Shown here: positions 44,428-53,728 of the stretch, in pieces
Position numbering within the stretch: position 1 is the first letter of the stretch
Layout: each line of letters starts with the position of its first letter
Assembly (NCBI RefSeq): GCF_019976755.1
Contig: NZ_AP023441.1
Location: forward strand, 3,531,501-3,595,500
Reading direction: 5' to 3'
Source of the DNA: Nostoc sp. MS1
GTDB taxonomy: Bacteria; Cyanobacteriota; Cyanobacteriia; Cyanobacteriales; Nostocaceae
DNA: 64,000 nucleotides
The notes under the pieces: generated by a model
Databases searched by the model: none
Told to the model about the DNA's origin: nothing
The model's input: the letters and a program-made list of their open reading frames with translations, nothing else
Position numbers and translations under genes: made by a program

Positions 44428-44661
44428 TTAGGCTGAACGAGCGATCGCTAAATCGCGGATAAGATTAGTTCTAGACCATAGATAGCTGTTCACAGAACTA
44501 ATTTCTTCGCTGCTGAGAACTTGTTGACTATCAAGCTGCGTCAACAATTGCTTAACCAAATCTGAATCACTCAGCTTGAGAAGCGTAGCGGATTGGGTTT
44601 GTTCAACCAAAGACCAAAGTTGACGCAGTATTTTTGAGTCTAAAGGGCAGATTCTCATCAT
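44428..44661 (-). CDS. small hypothetical protein (77 residues)
   Basis: A helical small protein (ILRQLWSLVEQTQSATLLKL, then SDSDLVKQLLTQLD), soluble, without recognised domain. A very good ribosome site (AGGAGA) lies before two successive ATGs. Many Nostoc-type genomes carry similar small helical proteins, but I cannot name it. It is convergent with egtB, 27 bp from its stop. Confidence 0.72.
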   Translation of the reverse strand: MMRICPLDSKILRQLWSLVEQTQSATLLKLSDSDLVKQLLTQLDSQQVLSSEEISSVNSYLWSRTNLIRDLAIARSA

Positions 44662-44839
44662 AACTTCTCCTGCCTACATAAAGGTGTCTTCGACAATCTA
44701 AAGAGAATCTTAAATCTTTAAATCTAAAGAAAACCTTAAATTTTACAAAAATTCACTAATTAGATGTAAATCTAAATAAAAGCTTAAATATCTTAATTCA
44801 AACGGGGTCAGCCATATAAAGACCCTGAACATCAATATT

Positions 44840-44885
44840 AATAAAGCGTCAACCTCTATTTGCGTAGAAGTTGGCGCTTTATTTT
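44840..44885. terminator. strong hairpin, possible terminator
   Basis: AATAAAGCGTCAAC pairs with GTTGGCGCTTTATT (one G-T type mismatch), followed on the plus strand by TTTT and flanked by A residues on the other side, so it could act on either strand. The nearest gene end is dacB on the minus strand (about 225 bp away). Confidence 0.6.
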
Positions 44886-44904
44886 GGGAGTGGGGAGTGG
44901 GGGT

Positions 44905-45025
44905 AATACGGTTCGGTTAAAGGGGAAAGGCGAAGGGGAAAAGAGAAGAAAAAACCTTTAACCCTTACCCTTTAACCTTTTCCCTAAACCAATTATTAGT
45001 TCAAAATGCTTATCCGAACCGTATT
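44905..45025. mobile_element. MITE-like element, about 121 bp
   Basis: Terminal inverted repeats AATACGGTTCGG and CCGAACCGTATT; the interior is also partly palindromic (GGTTAAAGGGGAAAGG against CCTTTTCCCTAAACC). Both flanks read GGGAGTGGGG, which could be a target duplication or simply the surrounding G-rich heptamer array. No coding capacity. Confidence 0.72.
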
Positions 45026-45071
45026 GGGAGTGGGGGGAGATGAGGAAGATGGGGAAGCAGAGGAGAAAAAA

Positions 45072-45106
45072 CAACTGTCAACTGTTAACTGTCAATTGTC
45101 AATTGC
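45072..45106. repeat. STRR: CAACTGT/CAATTGT heptamers
   Basis: Five units (CAACTGT twice, TAACTGT, CAATTGT, CAATTGC) immediately beyond the dacB stop. Confidence 0.88.
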
Positions 45107-45109
45107 CTC

Positions 45110-46573
45110 CTAACAAGTCCTTAACTGTGCCAACAAGACAACAATCTCGTCAATTGCTTGCCGTAAAACGCTTGCAGGTTGGTCAGATTGATTTACCATA
45201 ATGCTAAAAACTAACGGTGGATATTGAGGCGAGTTGACATAGCCAGAGAGAGCGATCGCACCGCTTAATGTGCCGGTTTTTGCTTGTACAATTCCCTCAG
45301 CCGGAGTATTACGCAAGCGGTTGATGAGAGTACCACTTTTCCCAGCCATAGGTAACGAAGCGCGATATATATCTGCTACTGGTGTTTTAGCCATGCCTTG
45401 CAAAGTCTGTACTAACGCTTCTGGTGTGACTAAACTACGCCGAGATAAACCAGAACCATCTGCTAAAACGTAACCAGTAGAATCAACACCTAATTTATTT
45501 AAAGTCGTTTTAACAACTTCTAAACCAATATCAGCACTACTTTTATTCTGCACTCCAGGTTGTTTAAAAGCCAATGTTCTTAACAAAGCCTCAGCATACA
45601 GATTATTACTATTTTGATTAGTCTCTATCACTAATTCAGATAAAAGTGGCGACTCTACAGCAGCTAATTCCTGTTGATTAGCAGCACTATTAGCAACTAA
45701 TGTATTCCCTAAATTAATTTTTTCTGTTGCTAAAATAGTACGGAAACGCCGCAAGAAATAATAATTGGGGTCAACTACAGGTAAGTCTACTAAATATGGT
45801 TCAGAATCAGCTGCAACTTGTCCTTGAATACGCAATATTTTTCCTGTTAAATCGCGGGTAACATTAATATAACTTGGTTGTTTGGCTGCTACTGTCACGG
45901 ATTGATTTACAATCAACCATTGTTGTGATTCACTGCTATCCTTCCATAACAATTTCGGAGTTTTGCCGACAGTTTGAGGAACAAATTCTAAGCCAAATAT
46001 ATTTTGATTCAGGATAAAACTACTAACTGGCGCACCATAATCTGCTTGTATATCTTCCCATTGCCAAGTCGAGTTAACAGCATCACCTTGAATGTAACTA
46101 TCATCAAGAATTAATTGTTTAATTTGGGTGATACCCTTCTGTTTTAATTGTTGTGCTAACGCTTGCAACTGAGTATCATTCAGGCTGGGATCTCCCCTAC
46201 CAACAACAGTTAAATTACCATCCTCATTTTGATAAATTGAAGTACGAATCCGAAAATCTGCCCCTAGTTGTTGTAATGCAACAGCAGTGGTTAATAATTT
46301 AGCATTAGAAGCGGGAATGAAAAATTTCTGAGCATCCCGACTGTACAAAGTTTGTCCTGATGATAAAGGTGCTACTAAAATACCCCAGCGTACACGATTA
46401 AATAAAGGACGATTAACTATTGCATCTATAGAAGTTCCTAATTGCGCCGGACAAATTGATTTTGTAGTACTTGTGGGTATGGTTGGAGTTTGGGCTTTAA
46501 CTAGCTGCTGGTTAACACTAACTTGCACACTAATAAATAGCGCCATCAAGCTCAGAGATATTTTTTTGGACAT
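45110..46573 (-). CDS. dacB: D-alanyl-D-alanine carboxypeptidase/endopeptidase, PBP4 type (S13)
   Basis: 487 residues with an N-terminal signal peptide (ending near VKAQT). The three penicillin-binding motifs are present: SxxK at S89-N-A-K92, SxN in NQNSNNLYAE, and KTGT in VQAKTGTLSG; DGSGLSRR is a further S13 hallmark. It trims peptidoglycan stem peptides or cleaves cross-links in the periplasm. Monocistronic by spacing; the 3' end is bordered by heptamer repeats. Confidence 0.94.
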   Translation of the reverse strand: MSKKISLSLMALFISVQVSVNQQLVKAQTPTIPTSTTKSICPAQLGTSIDAIVNRPLFNRVRWGILVAPLSSGQTLYSRDAQKFFIPASNAKLLTTAVALQQLGADFRIRTSIYQNEDGNLTVVGRGDPSLNDTQLQALAQQLKQKGITQIKQLILDDSYIQGDAVNSTWQWEDIQADYGAPVSSFILNQNIFGLEFVPQTVGKTPKLLWKDSSESQQWLIVNQSVTVAAKQPSYINVTRDLTGKILRIQGQVAADSEPYLVDLPVVDPNYYFLRRFRTILATEKINLGNTLVANSAANQQELAAVESPLLSELVIETNQNSNNLYAEALLRTLAFKQPGVQNKSSADIGLEVVKTTLNKLGVDSTGYVLADGSGLSRRSLVTPEALVQTLQGMAKTPVADIYRASLPMAGKSGTLINRLRNTPAEGIVQAKTGTLSGAIALSGYVNSPQYPPLVFSIMVNQSDQPASVLRQAIDEIVVLLAQLRTC

Positions 46574-46706
46574 ATCAAGGTTGTAAAACTATTTGTTAAC
46601 GGGGAACAGGGAACAAGAAATAGGGAACAGAGTAGGTGTTGGACGCTTATTTAAACCCCGTCCAACACAATCGCCCCAAGGAGTGGGGTTTCTGACCTAA
46701 AAATCC

Positions 46707-48113
46707 CTACTCCTGTTTTCCTATTTTCATCTGTACTATAAAAATAGAGCCTTCATCAACCTTGCTTTTAACATTAATAGAACCCCCAGAATGCCATAAC
46801 AATCTTTGGACAATTGTGAGTCCTAAACCTGCGCCATCCTCGTGAATTATTCCTGATCGCACACGATAAAAGCAGTCAAATATTTTGGGGATTTCACTTT
46901 CAGTAATACCGATACCTGTGTCACGAATTTCTAGTTGGACATATTCACCTTGTACTTTAGCTCTAACCCATACTTGACCACCATTGGGTGTAAATTTGAG
47001 ACTATTATTTAACAAATTAATCACAATTTGCCGTAATCCCCCATTAACACACCAAACAGTTGGTAAATCGGTGGGTATGGTGTAGCCTAGCATGATGCCT
47101 TTTTCTTGAGCGACTGGTTGATAAGTGCTAACTACTCCCGGTACAATCTCGGAAAGTTTGACTAACTCTAACGCTGCATCTTCTAAATTATGCTCTAATT
47201 CTATTAAAGCCATTAAACCTGTAATCAAAACACCTTGGCGATCGCACTGGGTATTGAGCATTTGTAAATAACGCTGTCGTTGGTGGGGTTTGAGGGTTGG
47301 CGAATTTAACAGCGAAAGTGCAGTTTTCATCTGCGTTAAGGGTGTACGCAATTCTTGACACACATTAGTTAAATATTCATCTTTGAGGCGCTCTTTGGTT
47401 TGCAGTTCTTGATTTTGCTGCTGTAATTTCGCTACACGCTCAACACCAACTCGACGATTAAGTTCAGTTTGTCGCTGGAGTTGTTTAGTGAGAAGCTGGC
47501 TAACGAGTGCTGGTTCACAAACAGTTGGACAGATAAAGTCCTTTGGCGCTATTGCTTGTGAGTTGTTGAAATTCGTTTTGTTAATGCCATCTAATACACG
47601 TTGAATAACTTTGTTATCAATCGAGGTAATAGTGAACAATGGTTGATTTTTACTGTTATTTCTTTTTTCGAAATCACTAACTTTATTGGTTTTACGCGGT
47701 CTATAAGCTACAATCAAACTGCAAAAATTTGCCGACAGTGCTATTAAAAAATATTCCCGTTGAATCTGATTATTTGGTGTTAATTCTATATCAGAATAAT
47801 TTTTAGATAAATTAGATAAAGATGTGAAATTTTCTTCTTCTAACCCTGTTTTTTTACCCTCAACGTGACAATTGTAAATATAACTCGATTCACCCATAAA
47901 TGAGTAATAACGAATTAGCTCTGTAGTCCAAATCTTTCCCGGTGGGAGTTTTACCCACAAAGTTGTACTTAGTTGCTGCTCAATTAGTAAATCTATTTGC
48001 GCTCTCACCAGTGATAGCAATGTAGCTGGATCAAGAGCTACCGTTTGAGCATGTGCTTCTGTTCCTAAAGCTAGCTGATAAATGGAAAAATCTTTATGCA
48101 GAGAGTCATTCAT
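46707..48113 (-). CDS. DICT-domain sensor kinase lacking the phospho-acceptor histidine
   Basis: 468 residues. The N-terminal part (about 1-215) matches the DICT sensory domain of cyanobacterial two-component proteins. Then come a coiled coil and a HisKA-like region in which the H-box reads NVCQELRTPL: Q253 (codon CAA) stands where the phosphorylated His should be. The ATPase domain is complete (INLLNNSLKFTPNGG, DTGIGITESE, GAGLGLTIVQRLL). Soluble, with no membrane helix. It may be a pseudokinase that binds ATP or a partner kinase without autophosphorylating. No response regulator gene is adjacent. Confidence 0.9.
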   Translation of the reverse strand: MNDSLHKDFSIYQLALGTEAHAQTVALDPATLLSLVRAQIDLLIEQQLSTTLWVKLPPGKIWTTELIRYYSFMGESSYIYNCHVEGKKTGLEEENFTSLSNLSKNYSDIELTPNNQIQREYFLIALSANFCSLIVAYRPRKTNKVSDFEKRNNSKNQPLFTITSIDNKVIQRVLDGINKTNFNNSQAIAPKDFICPTVCEPALVSQLLTKQLQRQTELNRRVGVERVAKLQQQNQELQTKERLKDEYLTNVCQELRTPLTQMKTALSLLNSPTLKPHQRQRYLQMLNTQCDRQGVLITGLMALIELEHNLEDAALELVKLSEIVPGVVSTYQPVAQEKGIMLGYTIPTDLPTVWCVNGGLRQIVINLLNNSLKFTPNGGQVWVRAKVQGEYVQLEIRDTGIGITESEIPKIFDCFYRVRSGIIHEDGAGLGLTIVQRLLWHSGGSINVKSKVDEGSIFIVQMKIGKQE

Positions 48114-48455
48114 GAGTTCAGCGAAATCAATAAAATTCAGGGGAAGGTAAAATAATTATTTGTTTAATCAGGCTGAGGAAAACTAAGTTCATTAGTTTGA
48201 ACTATTATTTAGTAAATGTTTACATTAGGTTTAATTTTTGTAATATAAATTGATTTACTATTGGTTTGAAAATTTTCAAAATATTCCCCATATATGTTTT
48301 TTACATAAAAGCTAGGTAAATACAATAAATTATAAAGACAAAAGTTTTAATTATTGCTAGATGTAATATAAATAATTAAATTATGTTGCTGAGATTATAT
48401 ATTTACCATGTATTTTTTACAATGGCATGATGTTTTGGATTGTAGTATTGAGTAA
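48114..48455. other. divergent promoter region
   Basis: 342 bp, very AT-rich, between the DICT kinase and the thioredoxin-like gene. It should contain both promoters. No repeat, hairpin or small gene was recognised. Confidence 0.5.
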
Positions 48456-48743
48456 ATGCGATTAATTTTATACAGTAAACCCGGTTGTCACTTATGTGAG
48501 GGCTTGCAGGAAAAACTAGAACAGATCCAAAATTTGAGTTTTGAGTTAGAAATTCGTGACATTACAACTCGTGAAGATTGGTTCGCTGCATATGAGTATG
48601 AGATTCCTGTGCTTTATCTGGTAAAGCCTGGAGACGATGAAGCGCAAGCTTTACCCCGCCCTTCACCCCGTGCTAACGTCCAGCAATTAGCGCAAATGTT
48701 ATCTAAGTATTTAGCCAATTCGGAAAAAAATAATGCAGAATAG
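48456..48743 (+). CDS. glutaredoxin/thioredoxin-like protein (DUF836)
   Basis: 95 residues with a thioredoxin fold start (RLILYSKPGCHLCEG); the redox motif is CHLC at residues 10-13, and the cis-Pro region is EIPVLYL. This matches the DUF836 glutaredoxin-like family. It is followed by murE 32 bp later in the same direction, a pairing I recall from other cyanobacteria, so it may be co-expressed with cell-wall synthesis. Substrate unknown. Confidence 0.9.
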   Translation: MRLILYSKPGCHLCEGLQEKLEQIQNLSFELEIRDITTREDWFAAYEYEIPVLYLVKPGDDEAQALPRPSPRANVQQLAQMLSKYLANSEKNNAE

Positions 48744-48775
48744 GCGCAAGAAAGGCGTGTGTCGAGGTTCACAAG

Positions 48776-50260
48776 ATGAAATTGCGGGAATTACTAGCGA
48801 CAGTAAACAGTGTTGAAGTACCATCAGCTTTGGCGGATGCTGAGGTTAAAGGCATCAAAACCAATTCTCATGCTTGCAGTGCAGGGGATTTGTTTATAGG
48901 TATGCCGGGAACGCGGGTAGATGGGGGAGAATTTTGGCCGAGTGCGATCGCTTCCGGTGCGATCGCGGCTATTGTCTCTCCGCAAGCAGTGGAAAAGAAT
49001 CCTCCCAATGATGAGGCGGTTGTAATTAGCGCTAACGACATGACTAAAGCTTGTGCAGAAATCGCCGCAGCATTTTATGCTTATCCTGGGCAGAAGCTCA
49101 AGCTGGTGGGTGTCACTGGTACTAACGGTAAAACTACAACTACTCATCTGATTGAATTTTTCCTTAACAAAGCTCAATTATCTACGGCTTTGATGGGAAC
49201 ACTTTACACTCGTTGGCCTGGGTTTGAGCAAACAGCCACCCACACCACACCCTTCGCCGTAGAACTACAACAACAGCTATCACATGCTGTTAATGCTGGG
49301 TGCGAATTTGGCGTGATGGAAGTTAGTTCCCACGCATTAGCACAAGGTCGGGTGCTTGGTTGTCCCTTTGAGGTGGGGGTATTTAGCAACCTCACCCAAG
49401 ACCACTTGGACTATCACAGCGACATGGAAGATTACTTTGCTGCAAAGGCGTTGTTATTTAGTCCTGATTACCTTAAAGGTAGGGCTATTATCAATGCTGA
49501 TGATGCTTATGGTCAAAGATTAATCAAGGCACTGAGTCCTGAAAAGGTGTGGAGTTATAGCGTTAACGATAGCAGCGCTGACTTGTGGATGAGTGATTTG
49601 AGTTATGGGTCTAATGGTGTGAGTGGAATCCTGCACACACCAGAAGGGCAAGTATCTTTTAGTTCGCCCCTGGTTGGTCAATATAATTTAGAAAATCTGT
49701 TAGCGGCTGTCGGTGCAGTTCTACATTTAGGCTTAGATTTACAATTAATCGCCAATAGCATACCAGAGTTTCCTGGTGTTCCTGGACGGATGGAGCGGGT
49801 GCAGATTAATTCTGACCAAGATATTAGCGTGATTGTGGATTATGCCCATACTCCTGATAGCTTAGAAAACTTACTCAAAGCTGCTAGACCATTTATTTCA
49901 GGGAGAATGATTTGCGTCTTTGGCTGTGGTGGCGATCGCGATCGCACCAAGCGCCCAAAAATGGGTAAAATCGCAGCCGAGTTAGCAGATTTAGCCGTAG
50001 TAACTTCAGATAACCCCCGCACTGAAGACCCACAACGAATTTTAGCTGATATTCTTGATGGAATCCCTGATACAGTGGAACCAAAAGTAATAGGCGATCG
50101 CGCGATCGCAATTCGTACCGCCATTTTACAAGCCCAACCCGGTGACGGCGTACTCCTAGCTGGCAAAGGTCACGAAGACTACCAAATTCTCGGTACAGAA
50201 AAAATCCATTTTGATGATCGAGAACACGCACGCGCCGCTTTGTTGGAAAGAGGGAAATAA
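48776..50260 (+). CDS. murE: UDP-MurNAc-tripeptide synthetase (meso-diaminopimelate-adding)
   Basis: 494-residue Mur ligase that adds meso-diaminopimelate to UDP-MurNAc-L-Ala-D-Glu in the cytoplasm. The ATP site TGTNGKTT (114-121) lies behind an N-terminal UDP-binding domain (IKTNSHACSAGDLFIGMPG), the central domain has YHSDMEDYFAAKALLF, and the C-terminal domain has the DAP-selecting motif DNPR (SDNPRTEDPQ). Full length for the family. The start is 32 bp behind the thioredoxin-like gene. Confidence 0.97.
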   Translation: MKLRELLATVNSVEVPSALADAEVKGIKTNSHACSAGDLFIGMPGTRVDGGEFWPSAIASGAIAAIVSPQAVEKNPPNDEAVVISANDMTKACAEIAAAFYAYPGQKLKLVGVTGTNGKTTTTHLIEFFLNKAQLSTALMGTLYTRWPGFEQTATHTTPFAVELQQQLSHAVNAGCEFGVMEVSSHALAQGRVLGCPFEVGVFSNLTQDHLDYHSDMEDYFAAKALLFSPDYLKGRAIINADDAYGQRLIKALSPEKVWSYSVNDSSADLWMSDLSYGSNGVSGILHTPEGQVSFSSPLVGQYNLENLLAAVGAVLHLGLDLQLIANSIPEFPGVPGRMERVQINSDQDISVIVDYAHTPDSLENLLKAARPFISGRMICVFGCGGDRDRTKRPKMGKIAAELADLAVVTSDNPRTEDPQRILADILDGIPDTVEPKVIGDRAIAIRTAILQAQPGDGVLLAGKGHEDYQILGTEKIHFDDREHARAALLERGK

Positions 50261-50460
50261 TGAGGGATTAGGGTTTGAGTCCCAAAGTTCCTTGTAAAAG
50301 TTGGTAATGGGTAATAGGTAATGGTAAAAACCAATACTTGTTACTTATTACCTGCGGGTGATATAAAGATTCTTAATTACGAATAACGAATTAGGAATTT
50401 AGGTTTGAAGATGCAGTAGAATTGATGCCGGGAATCTTGGTATATGACATAACCAAACTT

Positions 50461-50745
50461 ATGGAAACCACAAAGCTCAAAATCTGTCAGCTAGAGGCGA
50501 CTCAAGAATGGTTGTGTTTAGATTCAATGGCCTACATTGCCGAGTGTTTAGAATTTTGTACCTCTGAGGATATGCTGGCTGATTTGCGGGAGATTTTTCC
50601 CCGTCATTCCTTAACAGTAGCTAGTGTAAAAGTTTGCGAATTACAAAGAAAGCGCATTCAAAAATGGCTCAAAGAACAAAATAGAGAAGGACAAGATACA
50701 ATTGCACCTCACCAAGTTGTGCAGAATGTTCAAGCACAGCCATAA
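50461..50745 (+). CDS. small hypothetical protein (94 residues)
   Basis: Soluble helical protein (METTKLKICQLEATQEWLCL, then EDMLADLREIFPRHSL and a Lys/Arg-rich helix). No domain recognised. I start at ATG 50461; starts at 50422/50425 would add a dozen residues with little protein character. It lies 200 bp after murE behind a patch of GGTAATA-type repeats. Confidence 0.65.
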   Translation: METTKLKICQLEATQEWLCLDSMAYIAECLEFCTSEDMLADLREIFPRHSLTVASVKVCELQRKRIQKWLKEQNREGQDTIAPHQVVQNVQAQP

Positions 50746-50956
50746 CAACGTCATTATATATTTTTAGTTGTCGATGCCTGGAAGCCGGAAAGTAGAACAA
50801 CAGTGATATAAGTTAGGACATTTTCAAGGCTTTAACTTTATCTGAACTACCTGATCCCAATCTTAAATATTAATAACGACCTCCTTATAACAAGCTTAAC
50901 CTTGACGTTATAAGATGCTGTGCCATGCCCACAAGTATATGTCACATCAAGGTTAT

Positions 50957-52291
50957 ATGAAAATCTTTCGTTTCCCATTATTAGTAGGGTTATGCTTAAG
51001 CCTACTTTTATTAGTTACACCCTTACAAGCACAACAGAAGCAATACACGTTAGTCGCAAATGATATTGTTAATAACTCAAACCAAATTGCACCAGGAGCA
51101 GGTAATAACGACGCAATTAAAATTGCTCAAAAATCTCCATTAGTGCAGTCAGCCAAAAATTTTTTAGTCAAACAGACTGAACAAATTCAAGACATCAATC
51201 TCAGGACAGCAACAAAGGATGCTATTGATAATCCTAAAACTTGTATTACTCATAGAGCTAATTTAACTGATAGCCAAAAGCGTGGAATATTACAACAATT
51301 GTTAAATGCAGGGCTAATAAATACCGCCGATGATAGTACCTTCCCTGGCGGACTGATAGCTGGAGTCTTCCCACCAGTACTTAACGATGGTAGCTCTTGT
51401 CCTCAACTTCCCCAACCATTTTTCTCCGCACCTGGAAGCGGTAATAATAGTCATCATTCTTATCCCGGCGGACTACCAGTACATGAAGCATTTAATACCC
51501 TAAGTAGCCTGAGCTTTGGCAATAACTATCGACTAATCTATGGTCAAACTAGCGCCAGGGGTTTACCAGTTATTAATCCCTACAGCAAATTGAAATCAGA
51601 CATATTTATCAGTGATGATTTACTACTTGCTGCTCCCATATGGCATGACTGGGCTAAACCAATTGTCTTTCAGTGGGATGCTTCAGGAAACGAGTTCAAG
51701 GAACTAAATTTTGGTGGTAATGGCACAACAGATAATTACGGTGCATCAGGTGATTCTAGAACAGGTGGTCATCACATCATTGGTTTAGCAGAATCTATGA
51801 AGCGGCGTTTATCCCCTGAATTTGTGATTACTCAAGCTAGCGCCCACTCTGCTCCTACTCTTGGTAACGAGTATAAAGTAGTCAACTGGTTACGTACAGC
51901 CGCAATCTTAGCTCAAATTGATCCAGTAGCTCAAGGGTATTTATCTATAGACAATCAGAATCGTTTACGCTTACCTCCTGTACGCCAGCTTAAGAGCTTC
52001 GATATTACAAAAACTCAAACAAACTTATTAGCTGAATACGCCCTACATAACCTTTCTGATGCCGATTTTGTACTATCGATTCCGGCTATCACTATCGACC
52101 AAGAACTGCTACAACAAGTTGCCCCAGTATTTGGTTATAATCCTACAAACACAACCACTTACATTAAGCAATTTCGTAACCCTGTCCTCAGTTACCTATC
52201 CGCCGAACGTTTGTTTATAATTTACGGCAATGAAGGAATTAATGGTGTAATTAACGAAGTTAGTAAGTTAAAGAGACAGAAAATTATCTAA
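50957..52291 (+). CDS. exported HD-domain-like hydrolase
   Basis: 444 residues with a strong signal peptide (MKIFRFPLLVGLCLSLLLLV, then TPLQAQ). The mature protein shows an HD-superfamily pattern: HHSYPGGLPVHEAF, then PIWHDWAKP, then GGHHIIGLAESM and ASAHSAP. These provide the His/His-Asp/His ligands for a metal site, with spacing like YhaM-type HD nucleases/phosphohydrolases. HD enzymes are usually cytosolic, so export is unusual. The start is the ATG at 50957, directly before the signal peptide, behind AAGG; upstream in-frame starts add an unlikely 14-residue leader. The substrate is unknown. Confidence 0.82.
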   Translation: MKIFRFPLLVGLCLSLLLLVTPLQAQQKQYTLVANDIVNNSNQIAPGAGNNDAIKIAQKSPLVQSAKNFLVKQTEQIQDINLRTATKDAIDNPKTCITHRANLTDSQKRGILQQLLNAGLINTADDSTFPGGLIAGVFPPVLNDGSSCPQLPQPFFSAPGSGNNSHHSYPGGLPVHEAFNTLSSLSFGNNYRLIYGQTSARGLPVINPYSKLKSDIFISDDLLLAAPIWHDWAKPIVFQWDASGNEFKELNFGGNGTTDNYGASGDSRTGGHHIIGLAESMKRRLSPEFVITQASAHSAPTLGNEYKVVNWLRTAAILAQIDPVAQGYLSIDNQNRLRLPPVRQLKSFDITKTQTNLLAEYALHNLSDADFVLSIPAITIDQELLQQVAPVFGYNPTNTTTYIKQFRNPVLSYLSAERLFIIYGNEGINGVINEVSKLKRQKII

Positions 52292-52408
52292 TACTAATTC
52301 ACTGAGAAACCGCAACAAATAATTGTGTAGAAACATTGCCTACAACATATCTACAACAATATATAAATTGCATCTCATGAGAAAACTTTGATAGGTTGCG
52401 AGTATTCA

Positions 52409-52439
52409 GATCCCCGACTTCTTAAAGAAGTCGAGGATC
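52409..52439. repeat. palindromic repeat
   Basis: GATCCCCGACTTCTT pairs with AAGAAGTCGAGGATC (one mismatch), a palindrome of the kind repeated many times in Nostoc-type genomes. It lies between the convergent ends of the HD-domain gene and the MFS gene and may also act as a terminator. Confidence 0.8.
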
Positions 52440-52459
52440 TATAAGCCCTCATAAAATTC

Positions 52460-53728
52460 CTATTCATTTTCTTGCAGAGAACCTAACTTTGCAATTTCCG
52501 GCCAGATGGTAGCGGTGGCAATTACAACTAAGATCGTGCCGATACCGCCACCGACAACAGAAAGTACAGGGCCGAATAAAGCGGCTGTTAAACCAGACTC
52601 AAACCCCCCTAACTCATTAGAAGCACTGATAAATACACTATTGACGGCTGCCACTCGACCACGTAAAGTATCAGGGGTTCTAATTTGTACTAATGTGTGA
52701 CGAATGACAACGCTAATACTGTCTAGTGCGCCACTCAGGGTCAGCATGATTAGCGATAGCCAAAACCACCGCGAAAGTCCAAAGATAATTGTTACGACAC
52801 CAAAGCCAACCACAGACCACAACAAAGCCGGGCCTGCTTTGCGTAAGGGTGGTAAATAAGCTAATGTGACTGCCATAATAAAAGCGCCGATGGAAGGCGC
52901 TGCTCTGAGGTATCCTAATTCCACTGGCCCCACCTGCAAGATATCTTTGGCAAAGACTGGTAATAGTGCAACCGCACCTCCCAACAGAACAGCAAACATA
53001 TCTAGGGTAATTGCGGCGAAAATTAACTGATTATCCCAGATGAATTTGGCTCCGGCTGCTAGTGCTTGTAAGGAAATGGGTTCTGTGGCACGCTCAACTT
53101 TTTTCTCTTTGATGACTGCCATAAAGATAAAGCACATCAAGGCAGCGATCGCAGCTAATATATATACTCCTGTGGCACTACCAAATACGGCAATCCCCAA
53201 GCCACCCAAAGCTGGGCCAGCCACGGATGCTAACTGAAAGCTACTACTATTCCAAGTGGCGGCGTTAGTAAAGGCATTCACTGGTATTAACTGCCACATA
53301 ATCGCATCACTGGCAGGTTTCATAAATGCTCTACCAATGCCAATTAATACCAAGCAGCCGTAGATTAAAAATACTGCTCCTTTAGTATAGGAAAGCACAG
53401 CCAAAGCCAAGGAGCAGAGAGTTAATAACATCACTGACAATAATATAGTCAGTTTGCGTGAACGGCGATCGGCTATATCCCCAGAAATTAAAGTGAGGGC
53501 AATAATGGGAATAACTTGGGCTAACCCTACACCACCCAGCGCCATTGCTGAGTTCGTGCGTTCGTAGAGTTCCCAGCCAATGGCTACTGTCTGCATTTGT
53601 GAGCCTATAGACAGTAGGACACGCCCTAAAGTAAATAGGCGATAATCTCGAAACCTCAAAGCTGCAAAGGGGTCGTGTTGATTAGTCTCAGCGTTTTGGG
53701 GGTTGCGGTTCGGTTTGATCAAAGACAT
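52460..53728 (-). CDS. MFS transporter, drug/siderophore exporter type
   Basis: 422 residues, about 12 hydrophobic segments, of the EntS/MFS_3-like group (FRDYRLFTLGRVLLSIGSQM at the first helix; GDIADRRSRKLTI in the loop between helices 2 and 3). Exporters of this class move siderophores or drugs by proton antiport. I start at ATG 53728; an upstream ATG at 53755 is also in frame. Its start lies 40 bp inside the 3' end of the marR gene, so it is translationally coupled. Confidence 0.9.
   Translation of the reverse strand: MSLIKPNRNPQNAETNQHDPFAALRFRDYRLFTLGRVLLSIGSQMQTVAIGWELYERTNSAMALGGVGLAQVIPIIALTLISGDIADRRSRKLTILLSVMLLTLCSLALAVLSYTKGAVFLIYGCLVLIGIGRAFMKPASDAIMWQLIPVNAFTNAATWNSSSFQLASVAGPALGGLGIAVFGSATGVYILAAIAALMCFIFMAVIKEKKVERATEPISLQALAAGAKFIWDNQLIFAAITLDMFAVLLGGAVALLPVFAKDILQVGPVELGYLRAAPSIGAFIMAVTLAYLPPLRKAGPALLWSVVGFGVVTIIFGLSRWFWLSLIMLTLSGALDSISVVIRHTLVQIRTPDTLRGRVAAVNSVFISASNELGGFESGLTAALFGPVLSVVGGGIGTILVVIATATIWPEIAKLGSLQENE

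Larger units (their letters stand above)
44662..45109. other. intergenic region with hairpin, MITE-like element and STRRs
   Basis: 448 bp between the start of the 77-residue protein gene and the end of dacB. It holds the small gene's promoter, a strong hairpin (44840-44885), a MITE-like element (44905-45025) within G-rich heptamers, and a CAACTGT array (45072-45106). No open frame of note. Confidence 0.7.
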
